DNA of 64,000 nucleotides from Flavisolibacter longurius (GTDB lineage: Bacteria; Bacteroidota; Bacteroidia; Chitinophagales; Chitinophagaceae), in the NCBI GenBank assembly GCA_013327885.1, contig JABUMY010000015.1, forward strand, positions 93,506 through 157,505, in the 5' to 3' direction. Position 1 is the first letter of the stretch. Each line of letters starts with the position of its first letter. Positions 16,810-26,892 of the stretch are shown here, piece after piece. Made by a program: the position numbers and the translations under genes. The notes beneath the pieces were generated by a model that was not told where the DNA came from, searched no databases, and saw only the letters and a list, made by a program, of their open reading frames with translations.

Positions 16810-18717
16810 ATGAAAAACATATTTACAGGCTTACTCATACTTTGTTGCATTGCTGCTTCTGCCCAAACAGACATCACCAAAATCGACAAAAAAGCCGTTG
16901 CCTTTTACGAACAGGCCCTGGCGTTAATTGACGCAGCCAAGTATAAGGAAGCAATTGCTGCTTTGCAACAAGCCATTGGCCGCGATGATCAATACATTGA
17001 CGCTTACCTTTCCATGGCCGGCGTTTATGGCCAGCTAAAAGATTACAAGCAAAGTGCGGCCACCTACGAAAAAGCAATGGCGATGGATGCTGCTTATACG
17101 GCCGACTATGCCCTGCCTTATTCCATCAACCTGGCCGGCAATGGCGAGTTTGAAAAAGCCTTGCAGGTAGTGAACACACTGCTACAAAAACCCAACCTGC
17201 ATCCCAATACAAAAAAAGCGGCCGAATACCGGCAAAAGACCTTTCAGTTTGCGGTTGATTATGCCAAAACGAAAGGCCAGTCTGCCTATGTTTTCTCGCC
17301 AAAGAACCTGGGCGATGCCGTGAACTCGGCAGAATCAGAGTACTTTCCTTCCATGCCTATCGAAGGCAAACTGCTGGTGTTTACCCGGCGGCTGAACAAC
17401 TTCAACGAGGACTTTTTTGCGGCAGAAAAGGGCGGCGATATCTGGGAGAAATCGGTTCGCCTGCCCGGGCAGATCAACACACCGCAAAACGAAGGTGCCC
17501 AGAACATTTCGCAGGATGGCAACTGGCTGGTGTTTACGGGCTGCAACCGTCCCGATGGCCAGGGAAGCTGCGATATTTATATTTCCTACAAAACACCCGA
17601 AGGCTGGTCGCCGGCCTTTAACCTCGGTGGCAAGGTCAACTCCGACCAGTGGGAATCGCAACCCTCCCTTTCACCCGACAAGCGTCATCTTTATTTTGCC
17701 AGCAGGCGCTTTGGCGGCTTAGGAGGAAGCGATATTTATGTATCAACCCTGCTGCCCAGCGGCAAATGGAGCGAACCCGAAAATTTAGGTCCCGGCATCA
17801 ACACGGCTGGTGACGAATCCACACCGTTTATTCATGCCGACAACCAAACCCTGTTCTTTGCCTCCAATGGTTTGCCAGGGTATGGCGGCGAAGATCTTTT
17901 CGTAGTGCGCAAAGGAGCTGATGGTACCTGGGGCAAGCCTGAAAATTTGGGTTATCCTATTAATACTATCGATCACGAAGGTTCCTTGTTTATTGCGGCT
18001 GATGGCAAATCGGCTTATTATGCCAGTGACCGCAGCGACAGCAAAGGTGGACTGGATATTTACTCCTTTGAATTGCGGGAAGATGTGCGCCCTGCCAAAA
18101 CACTTTGGGTAAAAGGAAAAGTGTTCGACAACAAAACAAATAATGGTTTGCCATCTTCCGTTGAATTGATAGACCTGGCGTCAAAACAAACCCTTTCCAA
18201 AGTACAAACCGACGAAACCGGCAATTACCTGATTACACTGCCGGTGGGAAAAGACTATGCGTTTAACGTGGCACGGAAAGGTTACCTTTTTTACTCAGAT
18301 AACTATTCGCTGAAAAACAAAGCGGCAGATTCTACCTACCAAAAAGACATTCCCTTGCAGCCGATTGAAGTAGAAGCCGGAATTGTACTGCGCAACCTGT
18401 TTTTTGAAACGGCCAAATACGACATCAAACCCGAATCGGAAGTGGAACTGGACAAAGTCGTGCAGTTCCTGCAGGAAAATCCAACGGTTAAAATTCAGCT
18501 TGAAGGACATACCGATAATGTGGGTGCGGCGGCTGATAACGAAAAACTGTCATCTGCCCGGGCTTATGCTGTTGTCAACTACCTGGTGCGTAAAGGCATC
18601 AAGGGCACTCGCCTGGTGGCAAAAGGTTTTGGCGCCAGCAAACCCATTGCCGACAACAAAACAGAAGAAGGCCGGTCGCAGAATCGTCGCACGGAATTGC
18701 GCATTCTTGAAAAATAG
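16810..18717 (+). CDS. PorE-like TPR/PD40/OmpA envelope protein
   Basis: About 635 residues with a signal peptide (MKNIFTGLLILCCIAASAQ). In order: TPR repeats (about 25-150), a PD40 beta-propeller (about 165-410, with GGSDIYVS, GGEDLFVV and GGLDIYSF), a carboxypeptidase-regulatory-like domain (about 425-505) and a C-terminal OmpA peptidoglycan-binding domain (FFETAKYDIKPES, LEGHTDNVGAA). This is the domain order of PorE, which tethers the type IX secretion machinery to peptidoglycan. Unlike PorE it shows a plain signal rather than a lipobox. ATG 16810 starts the signal; an in-frame ATG at 16798 overlaps the PIN gene stop. A paralogue rather than PorE itself cannot be excluded. Confidence 0.85.
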   Translation: MKNIFTGLLILCCIAASAQTDITKIDKKAVAFYEQALALIDAAKYKEAIAALQQAIGRDDQYIDAYLSMAGVYGQLKDYKQSAATYEKAMAMDAAYTADYALPYSINLAGNGEFEKALQVVNTLLQKPNLHPNTKKAAEYRQKTFQFAVDYAKTKGQSAYVFSPKNLGDAVNSAESEYFPSMPIEGKLLVFTRRLNNFNEDFFAAEKGGDIWEKSVRLPGQINTPQNEGAQNISQDGNWLVFTGCNRPDGQGSCDIYISYKTPEGWSPAFNLGGKVNSDQWESQPSLSPDKRHLYFASRRFGGLGGSDIYVSTLLPSGKWSEPENLGPGINTAGDESTPFIHADNQTLFFASNGLPGYGGEDLFVVRKGADGTWGKPENLGYPINTIDHEGSLFIAADGKSAYYASDRSDSKGGLDIYSFELREDVRPAKTLWVKGKVFDNKTNNGLPSSVELIDLASKQTLSKVQTDETGNYLITLPVGKDYAFNVARKGYLFYSDNYSLKNKAADSTYQKDIPLQPIEVEAGIVLRNLFFETAKYDIKPESEVELDKVVQFLQENPTVKIQLEGHTDNVGAAADNEKLSSARAYAVVNYLVRKGIKGTRLVAKGFGASKPIADNKTEEGRSQNRRTELRILEK

Positions 18718-18729
18718 ATGACAGGCAAC

Positions 18730-18776
18730 GGATAACTGATAACAGTTTTTTTCTATCTTACCGTTATCAGTTATCC
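18730..18776. terminator. Inverted repeat between OmpA-family gene and dprA
   Basis: A 14-bp perfect inverted repeat (GGATAACTGATAAC at 18730-18743, complement at 18763-18776) with T-rich loop sequence. It starts 13 bp past the OmpA-family stop and ends 6 bp before dprA. It may be a terminator or part of an intergenic repeat family. Confidence 0.55.
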
Positions 18777-18782
18777 TCACCA

Positions 18783-19883
18783 ATGCATTCCGAACTGCTT
18801 TACCAACTTGCCTTAACCCTTGTGCCCAACATTGGCGACGTTCACGCCAAAACCCTTGTGCAACATTTTGGCGATGCCACCTCCATTTTTAAAGCAAAAC
18901 AAATCCACCTGGAAAAGGTCGAGGGCATTGGCGAGATAAGGGCCAAAGCCATTAAGCAGTTTGATGATTTTCACCTGGCCGAAACCGAACTGCAGTTTAT
19001 TGAGAAGTACAAGATCAAACCGATTTTTCTTACCGATGCTGCCTACCCCCAGCGCCTACTGAACTGTTACGATTCGCCCACGCTTCTTTTTTACAAAGGC
19101 ACGGCCGACCTGAATGCGCCAAAGGCGGTAGCCATTGTTGGCACACGCAGCAATACCGATTATGGCAAGTCTTTCACCGAAGCCTTGGTAAAAGACCTGG
19201 CGGCAGAAGGCGTAGTGGTTGTCAGCGGGCTTGCCTTTGGCATCGACGCCATTGCCCACAAAGCATCGATCAAAAACGGCGTTTCCACTATCGGTGTGGT
19301 GGGGCATGGCCTGAACAAGATCTACCCATCGCAGCATGCTGGCCTGGCCAAAGAAATGATCGCTGCCGGTGGCGGCCTGCTTTCCGAATTCTTTCACAAC
19401 ATTAAACCGGACAAACATAATTTTCCGTTGCGCAACCGCATTGTGGCGGGCATGAGCGACGCAACAATTTTGGTGGAGACAGCCATAAAAGGCGGGAGCA
19501 TGATCACCGCAAAACTGGCCGATGGCTACAACCGCGATGTCTTTGCCGTTCCCGGCCGAACCACCGACAAGGTAAGCGCCGGGTGCAATCACCTGATCAA
19601 ATACAACAAAGCCATTTTGCTGACCGATGCTGCCGAATTGCTGGACGTGATGGGATGGAAAGAAAAAAAGGCAACGCCTAAAAAGCAGCGGGAACTTTTT
19701 ATTGAGCTTTCACCCGAAGAAGATACCGTGTTTAAGCTGCTGCAAGCAAGGGAAGCAGCGCACATCGATGAGATCAATGCCATCAGTGCGTTAAGCAGCA
19801 GCACGGTGGCTGCCGCCATTCTTAACCTGGAGTTGCAAGGCATTGTGCAAAGCCAGCCGGGAAAGATGTACAGGCTCGTATGA
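18783..19883 (+). CDS. dprA: DNA-processing protein DprA
   Basis: Loads RecA onto incoming single-stranded DNA in natural transformation. The 366 residues show the N-terminal SAM/HhH-like region (LEKVEGIGEIRAKAI), the Rossmann-like DprA core (VAIVGTRSNTDYG, VSGLAFGIDAIAHKAS, FPLRNRIVAGMSDATILVE, GGSMITAKLADGYNRDVFAVPG) and a C-terminal winged-helix-like segment (HIDEINAISALSSSTVAAAI). All expected core motifs are intact. It stands alone with an intergenic repeat after it. Confidence 0.96.
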   Translation: MHSELLYQLALTLVPNIGDVHAKTLVQHFGDATSIFKAKQIHLEKVEGIGEIRAKAIKQFDDFHLAETELQFIEKYKIKPIFLTDAAYPQRLLNCYDSPTLLFYKGTADLNAPKAVAIVGTRSNTDYGKSFTEALVKDLAAEGVVVVSGLAFGIDAIAHKASIKNGVSTIGVVGHGLNKIYPSQHAGLAKEMIAAGGGLLSEFFHNIKPDKHNFPLRNRIVAGMSDATILVETAIKGGSMITAKLADGYNRDVFAVPGRTTDKVSAGCNHLIKYNKAILLTDAAELLDVMGWKEKKATPKKQRELFIELSPEEDTVFKLLQAREAAHIDEINAISALSSSTVAAAILNLELQGIVQSQPGKMYRLV

Positions 19884-19892
19884 ACCAGACTG

Positions 19893-21594
<1,702 letters not shown>

Positions 21595-21595
21595 C

Positions 21596-21877
21596 GGCCC
21601 CCTGTCCCCCGGTGGGGGAACTTAGATCGCTTATACTTTTCTATTCGCATCTTTTCTTACAGCAAAATGTTTTTTCATTTGCAGAAAAGGATGAAAGGCC
21701 ACTCACTTATAAAACATAAACGGCGAGAATCGGTACCACATCATAACAATACATAAAAAGAAAAATGCCTGTTTTTATAACGGGCATTTTTAATTGATAG
21801 AATGGTCTTGCTGAGGAAAAGGCTGCATCTAAAAAAGATATTCCGGCCTAAGTTCCCCCACCGGGGGACAGGGGGCC
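21596..21877. repeat. Perfect 30-bp inverted repeat pair
   Basis: The 30 bases at 21596-21625 (containing CTGTCCCCCGGTGGGGGAA) recur in perfect inverted orientation at 21848-21877. The left copy starts 1 bp after the guaB stop. The right copy encodes the last nine residues and the stop of the convergent S4-domain gene. The 222 bp between them contain the terminator and nothing else I can name. Confidence 0.9.
21761..21791. terminator. Bidirectional terminator guaB/S4 gene
   Basis: AAAAATGCCTGT (21761-21772) pairs with ACGGGCATTTTT (21780-21791) with one wobble. A-run before and T-run after let it stop transcription from both convergent genes. Confidence 0.85.
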
Positions 21878-22270
21878 ATCCTCCCCAAAAAATTCGTCTA
21901 TTTCTCTTCGTTGTTTCTTGGTAGGTCGTCCCACTTTGCTGGGGCGTTTGCCGGTATAAAAAGAAACCGCCTGGAAGTTGGAACGGTCAATTTCTTCTGC
22001 AGGCGTCAGGTCAATATAATAGTTGATGGCTTCGGAATACGCCACGCGGTTGTGCAACAAGCCGGTGACTTTGATGATCCATTTTTTGGCTTCGGTTTTT
22101 ACTTCGTATTCGTCGCCAATACTCACGCTTTTTGCTGCTTTTACACCCGTGCCATTCTGCTTTACTTTCCCTGTATCGCAGGCGGCTGCCGCCAGGGTTC
22201 TGGTTTTAAAAAGCCGAATGGACCAGAGGTATTTATCTAACCGCAACTTTTCTTTTACTTCTTTTTTCAC
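21848..22270 (-). CDS. S4-domain RNA-binding protein (Hsp15-like)
   Basis: A 140-residue protein whose N-terminal S4 domain (LRLDKYLWSIRLFKTRTLAA, then KVKQNGTGVKAAKSVSIGD) matches the Hsp15/HslR family, which binds 50S subunits carrying nascent chains. The C-terminal part is basic (KRPSKVGRPTKKQRREIDEF). The last residues, GPLSPGGGT, and the stop codon lie wholly inside the 30-bp inverted repeat described at 21596-21877, so the native C-terminus has probably been replaced or extended by the repeat. It overlaps the upstream membrane-protein gene by 4 bp (ATGA). Confidence 0.88.
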   Translation of the reverse strand: MKKEVKEKLRLDKYLWSIRLFKTRTLAAAACDTGKVKQNGTGVKAAKSVSIGDEYEVKTEAKKWIIKVTGLLHNRVAYSEAINYYIDLTPAEEIDRSNFQAVSFYTGKRPSKVGRPTKKQRREIDEFFGEDGPLSPGGGT

Positions 22271-22704
22271 ACTAGTTCTTTTTGACTGTTTTGCAATCGA
22301 TAGAGAATATCCTGGTAGATCAGTTTACGCACTTCCCGTTCTGTTTTCCGGAAACGGTAGAAAAGCGAATAATAAGCTGTCACCACAAAAAACAGCAGCA
22401 CCATACCACTGATGAAGAGCAGGCTGAGGACTGCCTTTATCCAGTTCTCCGAAAACTTTTCCGCGTAATCGCTGGCAATAAACACAACGGTCAGCGAAAG
22501 AAAAAACGCATCGATCCAAATCCAGCGCACCAGTTTCTTTTTTTGCTGCACCAGGTTTTTCCAGGCCGGCAAATGCGCATAGGTAGTGGAATCAATACCA
22601 AACGAAAGCTTGCCCTTTTGGGTGATCTCCTTTAGGTCTGCTTCCTTTTCCATTTCAGCTAACCGCTGCTGTAAATATTGCTCCAATCCCAAGTGCTGCT
22701 CCAT
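22267..22704 (-). CDS. Two-TM membrane protein, unknown
   Basis: A 145-residue protein with a charged N-terminal third, two hydrophobic segments (about residues 64-78 and 90-113, AVLSLLFISGMVLLFFVVTA), then a basic tail (YRFRKTEREVRKL). I do not recognise the family. The 4-bp overlap with the S4 gene indicates one operon. Confidence 0.7.
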   Translation of the reverse strand: MEQHLGLEQYLQQRLAEMEKEADLKEITQKGKLSFGIDSTTYAHLPAWKNLVQQKKKLVRWIWIDAFFLSLTVVFIASDYAEKFSENWIKAVLSLLFISGMVLLFFVVTAYYSLFYRFRKTEREVRKLIYQDILYRLQNSQKELV

Positions 22705-22745
22705 ATGTAACGGATGAATTCACTAAATTAGAAAAAACTTTTGCC

Positions 22746-23108
22746 ATGAAATGGCTGCTGATTCTTCTGCTGGCAACATCATGCCCGGTTCTGTTAATGG
22801 CCCAGGAAGAAAGTTCCGAAGTACCGAAAAACAATGATACCGTTTCGGTACAGATTTCACTGCAGGAAAAGCCTTCAGCAGGTGAAACGCCCCAGCAAAA
22901 CGAAATGGATTATTCTACACTTCGTCCGAAAAACCTGCAACCCGGCGTTAACCGGCTGGCGTTAGACGGAACACCCTGCCTTGTTCCCGACGCCGATAAA
23001 ACAATTGCCATACCCAACGCCTGGAAAGGCCCGCTGCGGATTCCGTTTAAAAAGAAAAAACCAGCAGCATCGTACAACGAAACGAACAACAACCCGGTCT
23101 TATTTTAA
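22746..23108 (+). CDS. Small secreted protein, paralogue A
   Basis: A 120-residue exported protein (signal MKWLLILLLATSCPVLLMAQ; no clear lipobox at the cysteine). Its C-terminal half, PGVNRLALDGTPCLVPD then TIAIPNAWKG and PF, matches the next gene closely (PGIHRLPQDGMPCIVPD, TVAIPNTWRG, PF). The conserved core has a single cysteine in a G-x-P-C-x-V-P-D setting. I know no named family with this motif. The two genes are 46 bp apart and may be one transcript. Confidence 0.7.
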   Translation: MKWLLILLLATSCPVLLMAQEESSEVPKNNDTVSVQISLQEKPSAGETPQQNEMDYSTLRPKNLQPGVNRLALDGTPCLVPDADKTIAIPNAWKGPLRIPFKKKKPAASYNETNNNPVLF

Positions 23109-23154
23109 ACCAACCTGCATTTAAGTTCAGTTTATTCGCACTAAAATTATTGCT

Positions 23155-23565
23155 ATGAAACGACTGCTCTATTTTCTGTTTTCTTGTACGACGCCTACTG
23201 TAGCCAAAGCCCAATTGCTTTCCGGTGAAGTAGAAAAATACCAGCTGGACGCCACTTATCGGAATCGTGTCATTCAAAAATTACAAGCGCTAAGAAAGCA
23301 GAGCGATACCAACATTGTAAAGACGCCAACTCTGCCCCTTTATTTGGTAAATCCCAAACCCGGTATTCACCGCCTGCCGCAGGATGGTATGCCCTGTATT
23401 GTTCCGGACATGAATGCAACAGTTGCCATCCCCAATACCTGGCGTGGCGAAAAAAAGGTCCCGTTCCGCGGTGCACAACCCAGTATTCCCAATCCCGCAA
23501 AGCCATCCCGGTTGGCACCTTCGCGGCCCCTGTTAACCTATCCTGATACTGACAAAACAAAATAA
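23155..23565 (+). CDS. Small secreted protein, paralogue B
   Basis: A 136-residue protein with a signal-like N-terminus (MKRLLYFLFSCTTPTVAKAQ) and the same C-terminal core as the preceding gene: PGxxRLxxDGxPCxVPD, then IPNxWxG and a PF pair. The N-terminal halves of the two differ, so this is a divergent tandem duplication. The tail is proline-rich. It is followed directly by a terminator. Confidence 0.7.
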   Translation: MKRLLYFLFSCTTPTVAKAQLLSGEVEKYQLDATYRNRVIQKLQALRKQSDTNIVKTPTLPLYLVNPKPGIHRLPQDGMPCIVPDMNATVAIPNTWRGEKKVPFRGAQPSIPNPAKPSRLAPSRPLLTYPDTDKTK

Positions 23566-23573
23566 CCCCCATA

Positions 23574-23607
23574 AAAAAAGAGACCTGCCAAAACAAGTCT
23601 CTTTTTT
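23574..23607. terminator. Bidirectional terminator
   Basis: AAAAAAGAGAC (23574-23584) and GTCTCTTTTTT (23597-23607) form a perfect 11-bp stem with a 12-nt loop. It lies between the small secreted protein gene (plus) and the M20 gene (minus), which converge here. Confidence 0.85.
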
Positions 23608-23731
23608 CTTTTCCCCCTTTTCTCCTCTTATACCCATTTCAAATAAGCATTTTGGTATGGCAGCCGCCGAAACCTGCGCCGGGAGCCTTTTTACCACTTG
23701 CCAATTGCCTGTTGCCTATTGCCAATTGGTA

Positions 23732-25099
23732 TTAGCCCTGGGCAAAAAACTTATGGAAGTAAGGGATCGTTTCGATGCCTTTGTAATAATTCTCCAGGTT
23801 GTATTTTTCGTTGGGCGAATGCAGGTTGTCGTTATCCAATCCAAAGCCCATGAACACGATCTTGATGCCGAGTTCTTTTTCCAGGATGGAACAGATAGGA
23901 ATAGAACCGCCGCCACGCACCGGCACGGGATCTTTCCCGAATGTTGTTTGAATGGCTTTGGCAGCCGCTTTGTAACCGTTGCTGTCGATGGGTGTCATGT
24001 ACGGTTCGCCACCGTGGTGCAAGGCTGCTTTAACCGTTACCGATGCCGGTGCAGCCTTTTCGAAATAGTCGATCAACAGCTTTGTTATGTTGTCCGAAGA
24101 CTGGTTGGGCACCAGGCGTGCTGAAACCTTTGCATACGCCTTCGATGGCAGCACCGTTTTAGCACCTTCGCCGGTATAACCACCCCAAATGCCATTCACC
24201 TCAATAGTAGGGCGAATGCCCGTTCGTTCGTTGGTAGAAAACCCTTTTTCACCCCAGAGTTCTTGCACACCCAATTCAGCTTTGTATTCCTGCTCATCAA
24301 ACGGTGCTTTTGCCATCAGTTCCCGCTCTTCGGCTGTTGCTACAGCCACATCATCATAAAACCCGGGAATGGTCACATGGTTATTTTCGTCGTGAAGACC
24401 GGCTATCATCTGGCAAAGAATGGTGATGGGATTGGCCACGGCACCGCCGTAAGTTCCGCTGTGCAGGTCGCGGTTGGCACCGGTCACTTCTACCTCTATG
24501 TAAGAAAGACCGCGTACACCAATGTCAAGCGAAGGATTTTCCATGCTGATCATAGAACTGTCGCTGATAAGAATCACATCCGCTTTTAGCATCTCTTTGT
24601 TCTGCCGTACAAAATCGGCCAGGTTGGGTGAGCCTACTTCTTCTTCTCCTTCGATCAGGAATTTGACATTGGTTTCCAGGCTGCCGGTTTTCACCATAGT
24701 TTCCAACGCCTTTACGTGCATATAAAACTGTCCTTTGTCATCGGCGCTGCCGCGGGCATATACTTTTCCTTCTTTGATCACGGGCTCAAATGGGCCGCTG
24801 TGCCACAGTTCCAGCGGATCGGCGGGTTGCACATCGTAGTGACCATACACCAGCACCGTGGGTTTTGAGGGATCAATGATTTTCTCGCCATAAACAACCG
24901 GGTGACCGGCGGTTTCCATAACGTCTGCTTTGTCGCAACCAGAGTCCAGCAAACGTTGCTGCACCAGGCTTGCGCATTTGCGCATATCGTCTTTGTGTTC
25001 GCTTTTTGCACTGATAGAGGGAATGCGGAGAAGCTCCAGCATTTCATCCAGGAATCGTTGCTCGTGTTGTTTCTGATAATCTTTCCACGCTGTTTGCAT
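23732..25099 (-). CDS. M20-family dipeptidase
   Basis: Zinc aminopeptidase/dipeptidase of the M20 family, CNDP-like subgroup, probably cytoplasmic. The 455 residues include the metal-site segments VYGHYDVQPADPLELW (His), ARGSADDKGQFYMHVKAL (Asp), LIEGEEEVGSPN (catalytic Glu) and the C-terminal MGFGLDNDNLHSPNE (His). The substrate is not specified by sequence. It stands alone and ends at a bidirectional terminator. Confidence 0.94.
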   Translation of the reverse strand: MQTAWKDYQKQHEQRFLDEMLELLRIPSISAKSEHKDDMRKCASLVQQRLLDSGCDKADVMETAGHPVVYGEKIIDPSKPTVLVYGHYDVQPADPLELWHSGPFEPVIKEGKVYARGSADDKGQFYMHVKALETMVKTGSLETNVKFLIEGEEEVGSPNLADFVRQNKEMLKADVILISDSSMISMENPSLDIGVRGLSYIEVEVTGANRDLHSGTYGGAVANPITILCQMIAGLHDENNHVTIPGFYDDVAVATAEERELMAKAPFDEQEYKAELGVQELWGEKGFSTNERTGIRPTIEVNGIWGGYTGEGAKTVLPSKAYAKVSARLVPNQSSDNITKLLIDYFEKAAPASVTVKAALHHGGEPYMTPIDSNGYKAAAKAIQTTFGKDPVPVRGGGSIPICSILEKELGIKIVFMGFGLDNDNLHSPNEKYNLENYYKGIETIPYFHKFFAQG

Positions 25100-25190
25100 A
25101 TCGTTAGAATTGAGGGCTAAAATTAGGGATAGTTCGGGTTGTAAACCGCAGAGAAAGGAGAAGCGGAGGGTTTCGCAGAAAAAATGATTC

Positions 25191-25257
25191 GAACCACGGA
25201 GACAGGAAGAGAGGGAGTAACACAGTGGATCTCGGTGTCCCTGTGTCTTCGTGGTTC
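25191..25257. repeat. Intergenic inverted repeat
   Basis: GAACCACGGAGACA (25191-25204) pairs with TGTCTTCGTGGTTC (25244-25257), one wobble, in the 348-bp gap between the M20 and desaturase genes. CACGG/GACACAGGG words of this kind recur in Bacteroidota intergenic DNA. No gene is visible in the gap. Confidence 0.6.
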
Positions 25258-25347
25258 AAAAAAAAGCTGAATAGAATTACCAGCCGCACAAGTGTGCGAC
25301 GCAACGGGAGTCTAATGGATATTCTTCCGCCGGTAACCAAAAGAAAA

Positions 25348-25375
25348 AGCCTCCGCCAAAAAACTGGCAGAGGCT
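25348..25375 (-). terminator. Terminator of the desaturase gene
   Basis: AGCCTCCGCCA (25348-25358) pairs with TGGCAGAGGCT (25365-25375), one mismatch, 72 bp past the desaturase stop. Read on the minus strand the stem is followed by a T-run. Confidence 0.8.
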
Positions 25376-25414
25376 AAAAATGTATCGTGGAAAAGCAAGG
25401 GTCTGTGCTTGGGT

Positions 25415-25454
25415 CACCCCTCCACCGGAGGGGACGGGGGAGGCCCTTTAGGCC
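25415..25454. repeat. GC-rich repeat overlapping desaturase stop
   Basis: CACCCCTCCACCGGAGGGG followed by ACGGGGGAGGCCCTTTAGGCC is a variant of the C/G-block element near guaB. It contains the desaturase stop codon (25448-25450), as the guaB-side repeat contains the stop of the S4 gene. Confidence 0.6.
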
Positions 25455-26191
25455 GCCTGTAAGCTATTGTTCACCTTAATCACACCCAGCTTATTCAGCA
25501 TCAGGATCAGCGGGTAACAAGGATCAAACTCGCCCTTCTTTGCGGCAAAATTGCTGCGGCTGGGATGTACGTGGTGGTTGTTGTGATACCCTTCGCCAAA
25601 CATCAGCCAGTCTACTTTAAAGAGGTTGCGGGACGTGTTGTCGGTTTCAAAATTCACATCGCCATACTTGTGTGCATACCAGTTGATGATCACACCGTGC
25701 AAAGGGCCCATGACGGCGTGAACGGGTACCAGCAAAAGAAACCAGGCCGAGGGTGCAAACAGCAGGTACAATGCAATGTAAACGCCGATCCAGAAAATGC
25801 GGGAAACCCAACTGCTGGCAAACATGTCAAACTTTTTCCAGCTGGGAACATTTTTGGTGAAGCGGGGCTCAATGGCGGTACGTTCGTATAAAATATCGGA
25901 ATAAATGTTTTTGGTGCGCCACATCATCGCAAACAGGTTCTTGTCGTACGAAGGCGAATGCGGGTCAAGTTCCGTATCGGTATACGCATGGTGAATGCGG
26001 TGCATAATGCCATAAGCTCTTGGGCTCAGGTAGGAGGAACCCTGCGTAAGCCAGGAAAAGAAAAAGAAGAAACGCTCCCAGCCTTTGTTCATGTCAAACG
26101 CCTTGTGGGCGGCATAGCGGTGTTGAAAAAAGGTTTGCGAAAAAAGAGACAGGTACCAGTGCAGTACAAAAAAAAGAATAACAAAAATCAC
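25448..26191 (-). CDS. Acyl-CoA/fatty acid desaturase
   Basis: Membrane di-iron desaturase introducing a double bond in fatty acyl chains. At 247 residues it is shorter than many Delta-9 enzymes. All histidine boxes are present: HRYAAH (about residue 24), HRIHH (about 64) and HNNHH (about 205). Hydrophobic segments lie at about 1-16 and 135-160. The protein seems to start very close to the first membrane segment. Its stop lies inside a GC-rich repeat, so the last residues (SLQAA) may be repeat-derived. Confidence 0.92.
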   Translation of the reverse strand: MIFVILFFVLHWYLSLFSQTFFQHRYAAHKAFDMNKGWERFFFFFSWLTQGSSYLSPRAYGIMHRIHHAYTDTELDPHSPSYDKNLFAMMWRTKNIYSDILYERTAIEPRFTKNVPSWKKFDMFASSWVSRIFWIGVYIALYLLFAPSAWFLLLVPVHAVMGPLHGVIINWYAHKYGDVNFETDNTSRNLFKVDWLMFGEGYHNNHHVHPSRSNFAAKKGEFDPCYPLILMLNKLGVIKVNNSLQAA

Positions 26192-26373
26192 GGCTGAAAA
26201 ATTGAATTAACGATTAACATTCATCTACAAATCTTGCGCCATCCAAAGCGAGGCAGATTGGAGAAATTAACCCCGCGAAAGTAAGTTATCATGCGCAACG
26301 AAACATGTTAAGACTCTGTTTTTAGGTAACCTTTCCTTAACAAGATAGATTTTCGCAGGTGCGGGTATTCCAG

Positions 26374-26381
26374 TACATTTG
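26374..26381 (+). promoter_or_regulatory. TACATTTG -7 box of the RRM gene
   Basis: Exact TAnnTTTG match 123 bp before the RRM-protein ATG in a 313-bp gap. Transcription from here would give an unusually long leader of about 115 nt, as seen for cold-shock-type RNA-binding proteins. The rest of the gap shows no gene. Confidence 0.45.
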
Positions 26382-26504
26382 TCGTGTTAATGAGCATCGC
26401 ATTAGGTTAAGTGTTGAAATCATCTGCTACGTTTTTTCCGCTGTACGTTTCACCCTTTGCTTTCTTGCCTCGACTCAGATTATTAAAATTTATCAAAAGA
26501 AAGT

Positions 26505-26843
26505 ATGAACATTTACGTTTCTAACTTGAGCTTCAACATTCAGGATGAAGACTTGAGAGAATTCTTCGCCGAGTACGGTGATGTTACCTCCGCAAAAGTT
26601 ATCACAGACAAATTCACTGGCAAAAGCCGCGGCTTTGGCTTTGTGGAAATGAGCGATGATGAAGCAGCGAAAAAAGCCATTGCAGAACTGGACCAGGCTT
26701 CTGTAGACAACAGAACCATCCGTGTAATGGAAGCAAAACCCAAAGAAGACAAACCTAGCCGTAGCGGCGGTGGTGGCGGCTTCCGCAGCAATGGCGGCGG
26801 TGGCTTCAACGGCGGCGGCGGTGGTTTCAAGAAAAGATATTAA
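26505..26843 (+). CDS. Glycine-rich RRM RNA-binding protein
   Basis: A 112-residue cytoplasmic RNA chaperone-like protein. One RRM occupies residues 1-80, with RNP2 IYVSNL and RNP1 SRGFGFVEM both intact. A Gly-rich tail (GGGGGF blocks, about 85-109) ends in KKRY. This is the typical cyanobacterial/Bacteroidota Rbp type, often cold-induced. It stands alone with a long leader and a strong terminator, suggesting high, regulated expression. Confidence 0.95.
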   Translation: MNIYVSNLSFNIQDEDLREFFAEYGDVTSAKVITDKFTGKSRGFGFVEMSDDEAAKKAIAELDQASVDNRTIRVMEAKPKEDKPSRSGGGGGFRSNGGGGFNGGGGGFKKRY

Positions 26844-26866
26844 TTGTATCCGCTTCGAAAGAAAAG

Positions 26867-26892
26867 TCCCTGCTTCGGCGGGGATTTTTTTT
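26867..26892 (+). terminator. Terminator of the RRM gene
   Basis: TCCCTGC, a TTCG loop and GCGGGGA form a 7-bp stem followed by a run of seven or more Ts, 23 bp past the stop. Confidence 0.9.
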
